Origin: Streptomyces fodineus
Lineage (GTDB): Bacteria; Actinomycetota; Actinomycetes; Streptomycetales; Streptomycetaceae
Direction of reading: 5' to 3'
Length of the DNA stretch: 64,000 bases
Assembly: GCF_001735805.1 (NCBI RefSeq)
Contig: NZ_CP017248.1
Coordinates: 62,001-126,000 of the forward strand
This document shows, one piece after another, positions 1 to 8,481 of this stretch; within the stretch, counting starts at the first letter, position 1; every line of letters begins with the position of its first letter. Under the pieces are notes generated by a model, which was not told where the DNA came from, ran no database searches, and worked only from the letters and a program-made list of their open reading frames with translations. The translations under genes and the position numbers were made by a program.

Positions 1-1
1 C

Positions 2-187
2 CTGGTCGCGGCGACAGGATGGCTGATGATGAACAGCCTCGGAGCGGAGTCGTCGGACCTCCTTCACCACCTGCTGCTGGACCGCGCGATCAAGGTCGTC
101 ATCGTGGTCGCAGCCCTGGGCATTCTGGCGTTTGGGATGACGGTGATCTGGCGGAGGGCCGGGCGTTCAAAGAAGCGGCTCGACTGA
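2..187 (+). CDS. C-terminal end of a membrane protein (partial)
   Basis: An open frame enters from the left window edge and stops at 185-187, leaving 61 residues. It contains one strongly hydrophobic stretch (VVIVVAALGILAFGMTVIW) followed by a basic tail (RRAGRSKKRLD), the usual end of a membrane protein whose C-terminus lies in the cytoplasm. The N-terminal part is outside the window, so the family cannot be named. The frame is open to the edge and the composition is convincing, but no other evidence is available. Confidence 0.45.
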   Translation: MVAATGWLMMNSLGAESSDLLHHLLLDRAIKVVIVVAALGILAFGMTVIWRRAGRSKKRLD

Positions 188-215
188 CCGACGACACCAA
201 CCGATCCACAGCTAT

Positions 216-656
216 TGACTATTCCTCCACACGGTGTACGGCTGCCTGTACATCCGCGACGAACACGACCGGCCAGTCCAACTGCGCTCGGTCTACGGCT
301 CGCGCCTCTGGCAGCTCCCGGGCGGCAACCTCGACGCGCAAGGAGAGGACCCGCTACAAACCGCCCACCGCGAAGCAGTCGAAGAGACCGGCTACCGAAC
401 ACGCACCTGGGGACGAACCTGCTGATCTGCCCGATGCCGAACGAGCGGGGCGGGCGGCTGCACTGCGACCCGCGTACGCGGCAGGGGAAGGTCAGTCCGG
501 GGTACGAGGCGCACCCGGCCTCCTGGGTCACGTGGGTCGGCTCGACGACCGGCGCGGCGCATCCGCCCTGAAGAGGAAGCGGCGATCTTCCCTCGGGCCA
601 GCGAGCTCAACGCCCGCATCGCCGAGATCCTCGAGCAGTACGGTCTAGGCTCGTAG
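216..656 (+). pseudogene. Nudix hydrolase remnant, frameshifted
   Basis: The segment read from 234 contains a recognisable Nudix box: PGG, then GED, then REAVEETGY, matching the REUXEEXGU signature that binds Mg2+ and the diphosphate substrate. One extra residue sits between the glycine and the first glutamate of the box. The frame stops at 423-425. Plausible Nudix-like sequence continues in another frame (LLICPMPNERGG) and then returns to the first frame to end at 654-656. At least two frame changes are needed, so it is called a pseudogene; sequencing error is the alternative. Substrate unknown. Confidence 0.6.
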
Positions 657-658
657 GC

Positions 659-820
659 ATGGGAATCGACTGGGAGAACATGCTCGGCACAAGCGGCAAC
701 GGCCTCGACGATGCCTACGACAGCGCGGTCTCCGCGGTCATCTACAGCGAGGACCCGGGGGACGACCGTCGGCCACTCCCAGTCGGCGAAGAGCACGACG
801 GCACAGGCGGCCTGCGCTGA
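659..820 (+). CDS. Small hypothetical protein, 53 aa
   Basis: A short acidic open frame starts with ATG two bases after the stop of the Nudix remnant, as if it had been the next gene of the same operon. The product begins MGIDWENMLGTSGNG and is rich in Asp, Glu and Gly, with no membrane segment or known motif. I do not recognise a family. Its length and the lack of a clear ribosome binding site keep confidence low. Confidence 0.35.
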   Translation: MGIDWENMLGTSGNGLDDAYDSAVSAVIYSEDPGDDRRPLPVGEEHDGTGGLR

Positions 821-1004
821 CCTGAGCGCATACACGGAAACGCCCCGGTGAGCGTCAGGGAAGTCGCAGGGGTCGTCGGGGCCTCGCAGGGCGATCGGCC
901 GCAGGCTGGTTCCGCGCGGCCTGTACGGGCCGGTGCAGGACTACCTCGACGGCGTCTTGGGCGACTGACGCGTTCCTGAAGTGTGGCTGCTGCTGGTGCG
1001 TCGG

Positions 1005-1211
1005 TTACAGGCGCTTCGCTGTGCGGTCGCGCAGCAGCAGCCACTGACTCGCGTCGGCGCCGCCTGAGCGCGCAGCCGGTCCATGCAGCAGCACGGCGTA
1101 AGCCGTCCTCTCCGCCCTGCTCGGGGCGGCATACTGGCCTGGCGCCTCCGGGGTCGGGAATGACCTCGTCATGCCTTTCCAGGCCTTGTCCGCGTTCGGA
1201 GTGCTGAGCAT
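1005..1211 (-). CDS. Small hypothetical protein, 68 aa
   Basis: The frame starts at ATG 1211 with GGGAGGG four bases upstream, a good Shine-Dalgarno match, which is the main reason to list it. The product begins MLSTPNADKAWKGM and ends with a basic tail (LLLRDRTAKRL). No domain is recognisable. It stands alone, divergent from the membrane-protein frame that follows. It may be a remnant. Confidence 0.3.
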   Translation of the reverse strand: MLSTPNADKAWKGMTRSFPTPEAPGQYAAPSRAERTAYAVLLHGPAARSGGADASQWLLLRDRTAKRL

Positions 1212-1311
1212 CGGCCCTCCCGGGCTCAATAGGGTCAGGCAGTGAAGTACACGCATCGTTGCTGAGCCCCGCGGTGCCCCAGAGTCCGTCCAGGGCGTAC
1301 CGTCTCCCGGC

Positions 1312-1727
1312 GTGACCGACACTGACGCGCCCGGACCAACCGTGACCTGCTCATCTGGTCCTGGATCTTCGCGGTCCCAGCGATCGGCGGCTTCCTTCTG
1401 GCGCTCGGCCTGATGCTCTTCCCGTCGTCCTTCGACAACAACGGGAGCTTCGACCCGCCGATGTCGTGCGGCGTGCCCGCGCTGTTCGACCGGCAGGCGT
1501 TCACGAAGCAGCAGTACGGCCCCGACGGTGAACTCGGCGAGCTCGGCACGTCCGGATGCGATGCAGCCGGCGGCGCCCGGGAGCACCAGGCGGTGGGCGC
1601 CCTGGCCGTGGCCACCCCGCTCGGCCTGCTCGCCCTGACCCTCCACCTGCACCGCCGCACGGCCCCCGGCCAGCGAGCGGGCAACCAGGATCAGACAGCT
1701 ACGGGGGCTTCGTCTCACTCAACCTGA
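1312..1727 (+). pseudogene. Small membrane protein with a probable frameshift near its start
   Basis: From about 1326 to the stop at 1725-1727 the frame encodes two hydrophobic segments: one near the N-terminus (LLIWSWIFAVPAIGGFLLAL) and one near the C-terminus (ALAVATPLGLLALTL), with an acidic, proline-rich loop containing two cysteines between them. That frame has no usable start before the first membrane segment. A GTG at 1312 begins a typical N-terminus (VTDTDAPGPT) in the neighbouring frame, so a one-base indel near 1330-1340 would join them. It looks like a two-pass integral membrane protein of about 138 aa. Function unknown; sequencing error is possible. Confidence 0.45.
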
Positions 1728-2085
1728 ACCACCGCAGACACCTCGGGCCCATCTCTACTGCGACCGGACACAACAGACGCGGACTCACGCAGGCGACGGA
1801 AGTGGCGTGAGGGACGGCCGGCACGCCCTGGCAGCGGGTCCTACACACGATCAGCGGCGGCCGGGCAGACAAGCCGCGTTGCCGCCGCGGAGGCGTACAG
1901 AGCCCTGGCCCGTATGTCCGCTGTGGCAACAACCGGAATAAGCCCCACCTCTGGCCTGAATCGGTCAACCATGAGGGAGTTGAGGAACATGCGCCGCTAT
2001 TGGCCATAGCGTCAACCCGTCTGCTGAGGGACACCGGGTAAGTGGCCCGGGAAGAGAACTCGCAGCAGTAGGGGGAAAACCAGTC
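1728..2085. other. Gene-free interval upstream of a secreted protein
   Basis: I see no coding frame with sensible composition here. The interval presumably carries the promoter of the downstream secreted-protein gene. A run GGGGG at 2071-2075, ten bases before ATG 2086, serves as its ribosome binding site. No clear operator or terminator was found. Confidence 0.4.
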
Positions 2086-2742
2086 ATGAAGCGTGCCATG
2101 TTCACGCGTGCATTCGTCGCAGTGCTTGCGGCGTCCGCGCTCACCGGTGCCGGTATCGCCACCGCCGAAGCAGTCCCGTCCGCCAACCACGTCGGCCCTG
2201 CAGGGCTGCGAGTTCACGCGGGTCACACACCGAAGCACTCGCCGCCCAAGGGCGCGAAGGTCGTCAAGATGCGGGTGACCGGAGTGAACGCGAACCTCGC
2301 AAAAGCCCACGGCTTCAAGGTCGTCACCGCACCCGACGGCAGCCAGCACGCGGTATCGACGCCCAAGGCGATCAACCCCGACGGAAGTCCGTACCGCGCG
2401 AAGGTCCACCCCGACGACGTCGTCGAAGGGGACTGCGGCGACTCGTACATCTGGATACATCCCGTCGGCGGCTACAACATGGAGATCCAGACGGGGTTCG
2501 ATCTCGACGAGGACGCGGTCGCCTACCACTGGCAGGCCAGCAGGTCCGACGACTACGGTTCGGACACCTACTCGTGGGGCGGCGGGCTGGCATTCGACTC
2601 GTCCTGGGAGGGCGAGTGGGACGCGAACGCCGGCGGACCCGGCTGGGAGACCGCGGGAGTCTCCCCCTCCAGCGACGCGCTTCTGTGGGACGGCGACATC
2701 TGTTCAAGCGGCGGTCCCACCGACAGCGCAGAGATCGTCTGA
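2086..2742 (+). CDS. Secreted hypothetical protein, 218 aa
   Basis: The product has a classical Sec signal peptide: a basic start (MKRAMFTR), a hydrophobic core (AFVAVLAASALTGAGIA) and a likely cleavage after AEA near residue 29. The mature part has a basic, proline-rich linker (residues 35-60) and an acidic, aromatic-rich domain (about 113-210) with only two cysteines, C117 and C206, which could form a disulfide outside the cell. The GGGGG ribosome site supports this start. The next gene follows after 15 bp with its own AAGGAAG, so the two are probably co-transcribed. I do not recognise a family; no enzymatic motif is visible. Confidence 0.8.
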   Translation: MKRAMFTRAFVAVLAASALTGAGIATAEAVPSANHVGPAGLRVHAGHTPKHSPPKGAKVVKMRVTGVNANLAKAHGFKVVTAPDGSQHAVSTPKAINPDGSPYRAKVHPDDVVEGDCGDSYIWIHPVGGYNMEIQTGFDLDEDAVAYHWQASRSDDYGSDTYSWGGGLAFDSSWEGEWDANAGGPGWETAGVSPSSDALLWDGDICSSGGPTDSAEIV

Positions 2743-2757
2743 GACAAAGGAAGACTC

Positions 2758-3327
2758 ATGGGATCGATGTCGAGCGCGCCGTGGGAAGTAGCCCTGGGGT
2801 ACTCCTACCATTTGGCCGCTGCGCTGGCAGTCCGCGACGCGCTCGGCATCTGCGATCCGCTGGGCATACAGGCAGTCATAGCGCCGCCGAGCCTGGCCAT
2901 CGACTCGACTGCGCACGGTTCCAAGGAAGTTGACGCCGAGTGGCGACAGTGGTGGGACAGCGCTCTGGCGGCCTCGGAGCAGGACGAGTCGGCGGTTCCT
3001 TTGTCGCCGGGCGGCCTGCTCGGCCGCGTTGTCGAGGGCAACCGCGATGTCGTCCGCCTGTGGAGCGCCGAGCGCAAACGCGAAGTCGCGAACGCGAGCC
3101 GCCCTGGGCGTGGTGCTCCGCGCATGAGGGATGCCGTGCGCGAGTACGAGAGGACCACCGGTACCCGCCTCGGCGGATTCCGGCTCAAGGTGACCGCGTT
3201 GCCCGTCACCGGCACCCTGTTCCTCCCAATCAGCAGATACCGCATCCTGGTCAGCACTGAACTGCTTCGGCACCGCGAGGAATACATCAGGCGCGTCATC
3301 ACACACGTGGCGACGGAAGGCATCTGA
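2758..3327 (+). CDS. Hypothetical protein, 189 aa, second gene of a two-gene unit
   Basis: The ATG at 2758 is preceded by AAGGAAG at the right distance. The product has no signal peptide or membrane span. A hydrophobic N-terminal third (residues 10-45) is followed by a charged middle and a basic helical stretch (LWSAERKREVANASR). The C-terminus has alternating hydrophobic residues (RYRILVSTELLRHREEYI). It lies 15 bp after the secreted-protein gene and is presumably in the same transcript. I do not recognise a family and can propose no function. Confidence 0.7.
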   Translation: MGSMSSAPWEVALGYSYHLAAALAVRDALGICDPLGIQAVIAPPSLAIDSTAHGSKEVDAEWRQWWDSALAASEQDESAVPLSPGGLLGRVVEGNRDVVRLWSAERKREVANASRPGRGAPRMRDAVREYERTTGTRLGGFRLKVTALPVTGTLFLPISRYRILVSTELLRHREEYIRRVITHVATEGI

Positions 3328-3467
3328 ATCATCCTCCCCAGCGGGATCGCGGACGGGGAGTCGCCGAGAGGCCCCGGCACCCCCAAGACGCGGCTGCCGG
3401 GGCCGCTCCAGGGACGCGCGCGGCGCCGTCAACATGCGGGGCGAAGTGACCGGCGCCGCCACAGCGC

Positions 3468-3620
3468 GGCAGGACCTCCGCGATCCGCCAACTCGTCCTC
3501 CAAGCCCCAGCCCCCGTCATCGCGAAGGCGCTCGGCTACCACGACAAGACAGCCACCCGCCTGGTCACCGAGGCCGGCGGAACCTGGAGCCGGTATGCCC
3601 CGGGTGACCACAGACGCTGA
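3468..3620 (+). pseudogene. C-terminal scrap of a tyrosine-recombinase-like integrase
   Basis: The frame ending at 3618-3620 reads IRQLVLQAPAPVIAKALGYH, then TATRLVTEAGGTWSRYAPGD. I associate this ending with the C-terminal, HxLGH-type region of Streptomyces phage or plasmid recombinases; that family assignment is from memory. No start codon or N-terminal domain is present upstream, so only about 50 residues survive. It marks the edge of an old integration or deletion event. Confidence 0.5.
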
Positions 3621-3668
3621 CCCGGCCGAACCTTGATCCTGAGAGCAGAAGGAAGGTTCCATCGCCGG

Positions 3669-4526
3669 ATGGCTGAGACTGACATTGACCTGGGAGTCGT
3701 GACGGCGCCGTCGGGAGTCCTCGTGTTGGGGATGGCGTCGTGGATCGACTACTGGCCGCAGCTGGGCCGACCGCTGTCCGACCGCGCAATTGCCGCGGCA
3801 TCGATCGGCGGACACGTCCACGACTGGTTGTGTGAGATGGCCGCAGTTCACGCCGCCGGTGACAGGCCGTTGATGGTGCGAGCCAGCACGGCGGCCTCGC
3901 CCTTCGACGGCGGACCAACCATCGCAGTCCTTGAGATCGATCTCGGTCTGCCATGGGCCGGCATCGCAGGGGACGAGCCGATCATCCTTGGCGACCTACC
4001 GGTCGACCGTTGCGGCATGGTGCTCGGTGACGCGCTTGCCCTGGACTCCTGGACCGGAGAGGATCATCCATCAACCGACGGCCTTGCCGACGTCGCCTAC
4101 TGGGGAGGCTACGCGGAGGCCGCCCATCGTCAGTTCGGCGGAGAACTGATCCCGCGACACGGCAGTCAAGTGCGAGGGTGGCTCGACCTCCCGCTCGATG
4201 ACGCCAAGAAGCTCGGCGACGCCCTCAACGACTGGAAAGGCGACGAACAGGGCCGGGGTGTCATGGTCGCAGTCGATGAGCACACCGACTTCCAGCGCTT
4301 CAACCGCGCGAGTTGGACCCACCCGCTTCAGATCGGCGCCATCAAGGTCGCTGGCTGCCCAGTTCTGGGGATCAACTGGGACAGTGGCGACCACTCGATG
4401 AGACATCGCGGCGAACGCCGCTTCGGACAGGTCTATCCCGTGACTCTTCAGCCTGGCCCCACAGGCCAGACAACGATGCGCTGGACGATCCCGCCCTACG
4501 CGCCCGGTCACGACGGCGCAGAGTGA
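3669..4526 (+). CDS. Hypothetical protein, 285 aa
   Basis: The frame is open from TTG 3633, but ATG 3669 (MAETDIDLGVVTAPSG) gives a natural N-terminus, with GGAAGG about 12 bases upstream. The product is a soluble acidic protein without signal peptide or membrane span. Recognisable stretches include a hydrophobic opening (VTAPSGVLVLGMASWIDYW) and a tryptophan-rich C-terminal part (MRWTIPPYAPGHDGAE). I do not recognise the family. It is isolated between the integrase scrap and a truncated reductase. Composition matches neighbouring genes, so it is probably real. Confidence 0.75.
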   Translation: MAETDIDLGVVTAPSGVLVLGMASWIDYWPQLGRPLSDRAIAAASIGGHVHDWLCEMAAVHAAGDRPLMVRASTAASPFDGGPTIAVLEIDLGLPWAGIAGDEPIILGDLPVDRCGMVLGDALALDSWTGEDHPSTDGLADVAYWGGYAEAAHRQFGGELIPRHGSQVRGWLDLPLDDAKKLGDALNDWKGDEQGRGVMVAVDEHTDFQRFNRASWTHPLQIGAIKVAGCPVLGINWDSGDHSMRHRGERRFGQVYPVTLQPGPTGQTTMRWTIPPYAPGHDGAE

Positions 4527-4717
4527 TCCAGCAGGCACCACCGACAACTCACGGTGACCAAGCTGGAGGTCGCCGGAGGATACGCGACATCTCAACATGC
4601 GAGCCCACCAGTCCCGAGGCCGTGATCGCGCCTCTCGGTAGCGGGAGAGGTACGCGTGAGTCGCGCCGTTGATGGTGAGGCTGACCGCCGTTCGGAGGCC
4701 AAGATCTCTAAGAACTT

Positions 4718-5065
4718 CTAACGAAAAGCCTTTTCGGTGGTTTGTGGTTCCTCGTCTCTCGGTCCGGCGGCATAGGCCAGCGGGGGTGCGATGGCTTGGG
4801 CATCGGGTCCCTCGCCGATCCATAGCCCGATGAAGAGTGCCGCGGTCGCTTCCAGGAGTCCGGCTCGTTCGAGAGAGCCGCCGGCCACGGGTTCGCAGCC
4901 GACATGCCGCACCAACTGGTGTACGAGGGCGAGAGCCGTTTCGTCGTCTCCGCAGACCGGAACGGCCAGTCGGCGCCCGTCGAAGATGGGCGGCGACATA
5001 CGCCACACGTCCTCGTGGCAGAGATTGAACGCCTTGACCACATGGGTTCCTGGTGCCGCCGCGGC
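4718..5065 (-). pseudogene. NADPH-dependent F420 reductase-like protein, N-terminus removed at IS630 copy A
   Basis: The reverse frame reads AAAAPGTHVVKAFNLCHEDV, then WRMSPPIFDGRRLAVPVCGD and GGSLERAGLLEATAAL. This is the C-terminal half of the F420H2:NADP oxidoreductase / dinucleotide-binding family, which transfers hydride between F420 and NADP. The Rossmann N-terminal half should continue beyond 5065, but the sequence there is the left end of the IS. The right flank of that IS carries a different gene, so the missing half is not simply on the other side. The remaining ~115 residues end naturally at 4718. Confidence 0.75.
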
Positions 5066-5067
5066 TA

Positions 5068-6485
5068 GTGTGATGCGCCTGAAATCGCAGGCTTAAGTCT
5101 GTAGCCTGTTTTCATGTCTCGGGGTCCTCGTGCCGTCGAAGTTGTGCTGTCCGATGAGGAGCGCGCCGAGTTGTTGCGCTGGGCGGGCGGGGCAGTGGCG
5201 CCCCGTCTCGCCGAGCGGGCACGCATCGTCTTGGCGTGTGCGGATGGGAAGCCGAATACGCGTGTGGCGGCGGAGTTCAAGGTAACCGCGGACACGGTGA
5301 GGAAGTGGCGCTCGCGGTTTGCTGCCCGGCGGATGGCCGGGCTTGCGGATGAGCCGCGGCCGGGCCGACGCAAGTCGGAGCTGGTGCTCAGTGATGACGA
5401 ACGGGCTCAGCTGACGCGTTGGGCGAGGCGCGCGAAGACCGCGCAGTTTTTGGCTCTGCGCGCGAGGATCGTGCTGCGGTGCGCGGAGGGCGGGACGAAC
5501 AAGCAGGTGGCGGCCGAGCTCGGGGTGAGCGAGCAGTCGGTGAACCGCTGGCGGGCCCGGTTCGTCAAGCGGCGGCTGGACGGTCTGGTCGACGAGCCGC
5601 GGCCCGGCCGGCCGCCGTCCATCCTGCTCGACCAGGTCGAGGACGTGGTCGTCGCGACGCTGGAATCCGCCCCGGGCCAGGACACCCACTGGTCGCGGGC
5701 CTCCATGGCCGCCCGCACCGGGCTGTCGAAGTCCACCATCGGGCGGATCTGGAAGAAGTTCGACCTCAAGCCGCACCTGCAGGACGCCTTCAAGCTCTCC
5801 ACCGACCCGCAGTTCGTCGCGAAGGTCGTCGACGTCGTCGGCCTGTACCACAACCCGCCGGAGAAAGCCGTGGTGTTGTGCGTGGACGAGAAGAGCCAGA
5901 TTCAGGCGCTGGACCGCTCGCAGCCGGTGCTGCCGATGATGCCGGGCATGCCCGAACGGCGCACCCACGACTACCTGCGACACGGCATCACCAGCCTGTT
6001 CGCCGCCTTCAACATCGCCGACGGCACTGTCATCGGTGAACTGCACCGCCGCCACCGGGCCGTCGAGTTCAAGAAGTTTCTGGTCACGATAGACAAGGCG
6101 GTTCCTGCCGGGCTCGATGTGCACCTGGTGTGTGACAACTACGCCACCCACAACACCCCCGAGATCAAGACCTGGCTCGGCAAGCACCCCCGCTTCCATG
6201 TCCACTTCACTCCGACCGGCTCTTCCTGGATCAACCAGGTCGAGCGGTGGTTCGGCCTGCTCACCGACAAGCTCATCCGCCGAGGCGTCCACACCTCGGT
6301 GAAGGCGCTGGAGGAGGACATCAGGGCCTGGATCGACTCATGGAACGAGAACCCCCGGCCCTTCACCTGGACCAAGACCGCCGACGAGATCCTCAAATCC
6401 CTCGCCGACTACCTCACCAAGCTCACTCCGCCAGCCACCGAAAATCAGCGAGAGACTTAAGCCTGCGATTTCAGGCGCATCACAC
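5068..6485 (+). mobile_element. IS630-family insertion sequence, copy A (1,418 bp)
   Basis: The element is bounded by 33-bp perfect terminal inverted repeats starting GTGTGATGCGCCTGAAATCG. It is flanked on both sides by TA (5066-5067 and 6486-6487), the target duplication expected of IS630/Tc1-type elements. It contains one transposase gene. Two further copies lie at 48971-50388 and 50391-51808 in the same orientation. Copies A and C look identical by eye; copy B differs by at least two bases. This near-identity means recent transposition. Confidence 0.97.
5114..6460 (+). CDS. IS630-family transposase with duplicated helix-turn-helix, 448 aa
   Basis: This is a DDE transposase that cuts and joins the IS ends at TA. 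Two homologous DNA-binding modules lie in tandem (about residues 11-87 and 91-167), each with an Arg-rich helix (RARIVL) and an HTH (NTRVAAEFKVTADTVRKW and NKQVAAELGVSEQSVNRW) and ending DEPRPGR. The catalytic DDE domain follows: D258 in CVDEKSQ, D341 in CDNYATH and E377 in NQVERWF, giving the 35-residue D-to-E spacing of the family. At 448 aa it is about 80 residues longer than usual IS630 transposases, explained by the duplicated module. The frame is intact, so the element is probably active. Confidence 0.97.
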   Translation: MSRGPRAVEVVLSDEERAELLRWAGGAVAPRLAERARIVLACADGKPNTRVAAEFKVTADTVRKWRSRFAARRMAGLADEPRPGRRKSELVLSDDERAQLTRWARRAKTAQFLALRARIVLRCAEGGTNKQVAAELGVSEQSVNRWRARFVKRRLDGLVDEPRPGRPPSILLDQVEDVVVATLESAPGQDTHWSRASMAARTGLSKSTIGRIWKKFDLKPHLQDAFKLSTDPQFVAKVVDVVGLYHNPPEKAVVLCVDEKSQIQALDRSQPVLPMMPGMPERRTHDYLRHGITSLFAAFNIADGTVIGELHRRHRAVEFKKFLVTIDKAVPAGLDVHLVCDNYATHNTPEIKTWLGKHPRFHVHFTPTGSSWINQVERWFGLLTDKLIRRGVHTSVKALEEDIRAWIDSWNENPRPFTWTKTADEILKSLADYLTKLTPPATENQRET

Positions 6486-6488
6486 TAG

Positions 6489-6725
6489 GGCGGCTCGGAG
6501 GGTGTTCCGGACGTCCGGGGCGCTGACCACGTCGAGGTCCCCGGCCACGGTCACCCGGCAGCGACCGGGCCCGGTCGGGTGTACTGCGACGTGGAGCGTG
6601 TCGTGCACGGCGCCCCCAGCAGTGACGCGGACAGGGGGTATGTCCAGGAGACCCCGCGACCAGCGGCAATGTCCACACCCGCAGAAAAGGGGCCCGGCGG
6701 CGGCAGCGTCGGCCGGACGCCTCAT
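6489..6725 (-). pseudogene. STAS-domain (anti-sigma factor antagonist-like) protein, C-terminus lost at IS630 copy A
   Basis: The reverse frame from ATG 6725 ends in a typical STAS opening: RVTVAGDLDVVSAPDVRNTL. Such domains bind anti-sigma kinases and are switched by serine phosphorylation. The coding sequence runs straight into the right end of the IS, where a stop appears, so the phosphorylatable serine and the second half of the domain are missing. The gene on the left side of the IS is unrelated, so a deletion or IS recombination has removed the rest. Confidence 0.6.
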
Positions 6726-6754
6726 CCCGGCCGTCGGGCAGCGTCCAGTCTCGC

Positions 6755-7048
6755 CTACTCAGCCGCGGCCTCGGAGTCCGGGGCGGTCCCGTTAGCCCAG
6801 GCTCGCGCGGCGCCGAGGTTGTCGGCCGTACCGGCCGGGATGTAGGCGAAACCGTCCCACTCCTCCAGGGCCCGTGGCTCGTCGGGACGGAGGTGATCAC
6901 CACCGCCATGCAGCGGGCGATGCCGGCGCCAGACGTCCATGGGCGGGCGGCGCCGCCGGTTGTACGCGGCCAGCGGATCGCCAGCGTCGACGCGCGGAAC
7001 GGCACGGGACGGCTGGTTCGGCGGTCCGGGTCGGGAGTGCTTGCCCAT
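6755..7048 (-). CDS. Small conserved protein, 97 aa, next to the RiPP regulator (DUF6087-like)
   Basis: The start is placed at ATG 7048 (MGKHSRPGPPNQPSRAVP), 14 bp after the stop of the HTH regulator; an upstream ATG at 7072 would overlap that gene. The product is small, polar and rich in Arg and Pro, with conserved-looking stretches RRRRPPMDVWRRHRPLHGGG and DEPRALEEWDGFAYIPAGTA. I think this is the Streptomyces small-protein family listed as DUF6087, but that is from memory. It is probably transcribed with the regulator. Function unknown. Confidence 0.65.
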   Translation of the reverse strand: MGKHSRPGPPNQPSRAVPRVDAGDPLAAYNRRRRPPMDVWRRHRPLHGGGDHLRPDEPRALEEWDGFAYIPAGTADNLGAARAWANGTAPDSEAAAE

Positions 7049-7061
7049 GGACTCGATGGTC

Positions 7062-8429
7062 TCAGGCCGCAACCGGCGTCGGCCGCGCTGCCGCGAGATC
7101 CCGTGCGCGGGTGCAGACCTCGTCCACGTCGGCGGTGCGGTACGGGCGGGCGGCGTCCAGCAGCGTGTTGAGCCGGGAAGCGACCAGGGTGGAGTCGACC
7201 CGGGCGGCCTCGTCCAGCGCCTGGTGGGCCGCGGCGGCGCCCTGCTCGGGCTCGCCTTCGGTGAACAGCGCGGCGGCCAAGCCGATGCAGTCCATGACCC
7301 TCACCCGGTCGAAGCCGGGCCTGCGCAAGGCGAGCGCGTCGGTGAAGTGATCACTGGCGCGGCGCCGGTCTCGGCCGATTCCGGTGAGGTCGCGGGCGCA
7401 GACCGCGCGGGCGCCGGCGTGCTCGGCGGCGTCGAAGTACGCAACCCACTCCGGGGCGTCGCCGAGGCCGTGGGCCACCAGTTCGTCGGCGGCGCCGAGG
7501 TGCTGCTCGGCCCTGTGCTCGTCGCCGAGGGCCGCGTGGACCCGCCCGGTCTGGGAGGCGACCAGTGCCCTGGTCGCGGGCATGGTGGCCTTCGCCGCGG
7601 CGACGCCGAGGAGACCCAGGGCGTCTTGGGGGTGCCCGAGGTAGATCATCTGGTGGGACATGCGGGTGACGATCTCCACCCCGCGGTCCGGCTCCCCGGC
7701 CTCGGAGGCGGCGTAGATGCCGTAGGACCAGTAGCGCTGGGCGGTGGCGTACCGGCCGCAGTCGTGGCTGACCCACCCGGCCAGTGCCGCCAGGTCGGCG
7801 GTCGCGGCGAAGACCCGGGCCTTCAGCGAGGGCGGGACGCCGTCCTGGATGCGGCGGGCGACTTCGGCGAGCTGGGCGACGATCGCGGAGCGGTACAGGC
7901 CGCCGCCCTTGGAGGCGTCGGCCTTCGTGAAGAACGCGGTGACCTCCTCCAGCGCCGTGGTGATGTCGGTGTCGAAGCCCTTGGTGTCGCGGCTGAGCCG
8001 GCGCGCGGTGCCGCCCAGCATCCGCTCGGCGGCCAGGATCAGCGGGGCACCGAGGGCGAGCTTGAGGGTGTCGCGGCGGTCGAGGAACAGGTCCATCTGG
8101 GTCCATCCGGCCAGGGTCTGGGCGGCTGCTTCGGTCAGCAGCGGGAGCTGGATGCTATCCAGCGTGGGCCCGACGGCCGTCAGGCCCAAGTCACCCGGCG
8201 TGAGCGGCTGGCCGACCACCTCGGACAGCACCGCCGCCAGCAGAGCAGGCACGGGTGGGCGGGGGCATTCGCCGTCGATCCAGCGGCGGATGCGGGTGGC
8301 GTCCGGGGCGATCTGCCGGTGACCTTGGCGAATCGCTTCGGCAGCGACCCTGCGGGCGATCTCGCCGTGCGACAAGCCGGTGGCCGCGACCCACAGCGCG
8401 AGGTGCGGATTGCTGGATCTGCTCGGCAT
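7062..8429 (-). CDS. HTH/TPR transcriptional regulator of the graspetide locus, 455 aa
   Basis: An N-terminal helix-turn-helix (about residues 15-60, including LSHGEIARRVAAEAIRQG) is followed by a long all-helical region with TPR-like Ala-rich repeats to the end (for example ARALVASQTGRVHAALGD). This is the architecture of Streptomyces XRE-type regulators in which a TPR domain senses a ligand or peptide. It is divergent from the RiPP precursor gene, with a 158-bp shared intergenic region holding an inverted repeat (8466-8481), so it probably controls the tgm-like operon and itself. Activator or repressor cannot be told from sequence. Confidence 0.8.
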   Translation of the reverse strand: MPSRSSNPHLALWVAATGLSHGEIARRVAAEAIRQGHRQIAPDATRIRRWIDGECPRPPVPALLAAVLSEVVGQPLTPGDLGLTAVGPTLDSIQLPLLTEAAAQTLAGWTQMDLFLDRRDTLKLALGAPLILAAERMLGGTARRLSRDTKGFDTDITTALEEVTAFFTKADASKGGGLYRSAIVAQLAEVARRIQDGVPPSLKARVFAATADLAALAGWVSHDCGRYATAQRYWSYGIYAASEAGEPDRGVEIVTRMSHQMIYLGHPQDALGLLGVAAAKATMPATRALVASQTGRVHAALGDEHRAEQHLGAADELVAHGLGDAPEWVAYFDAAEHAGARAVCARDLTGIGRDRRRASDHFTDALALRRPGFDRVRVMDCIGLAAALFTEGEPEQGAAAAHQALDEAARVDSTLVASRLNTLLDAARPYRTADVDEVCTRARDLAAARPTPVAA

Positions 8430-8465
8430 CCCTGTCTCGCCCTCCCCGACATGGCGTCACGGAGC

Positions 8466-8481
8466 GTGGCAACTTCGCCAC
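8466..8481. promoter_or_regulatory. Inverted repeat in the divergent regulator/precursor promoter region
   Basis: GTGGC-AACTTC-GCCAC forms two perfect 5-bp arms separated by 6 bp. It lies between the start of the HTH regulator and the RiPP precursor gene, a natural place for an operator of the HTH protein. The assignment is inferred from position and symmetry only. Confidence 0.35.
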
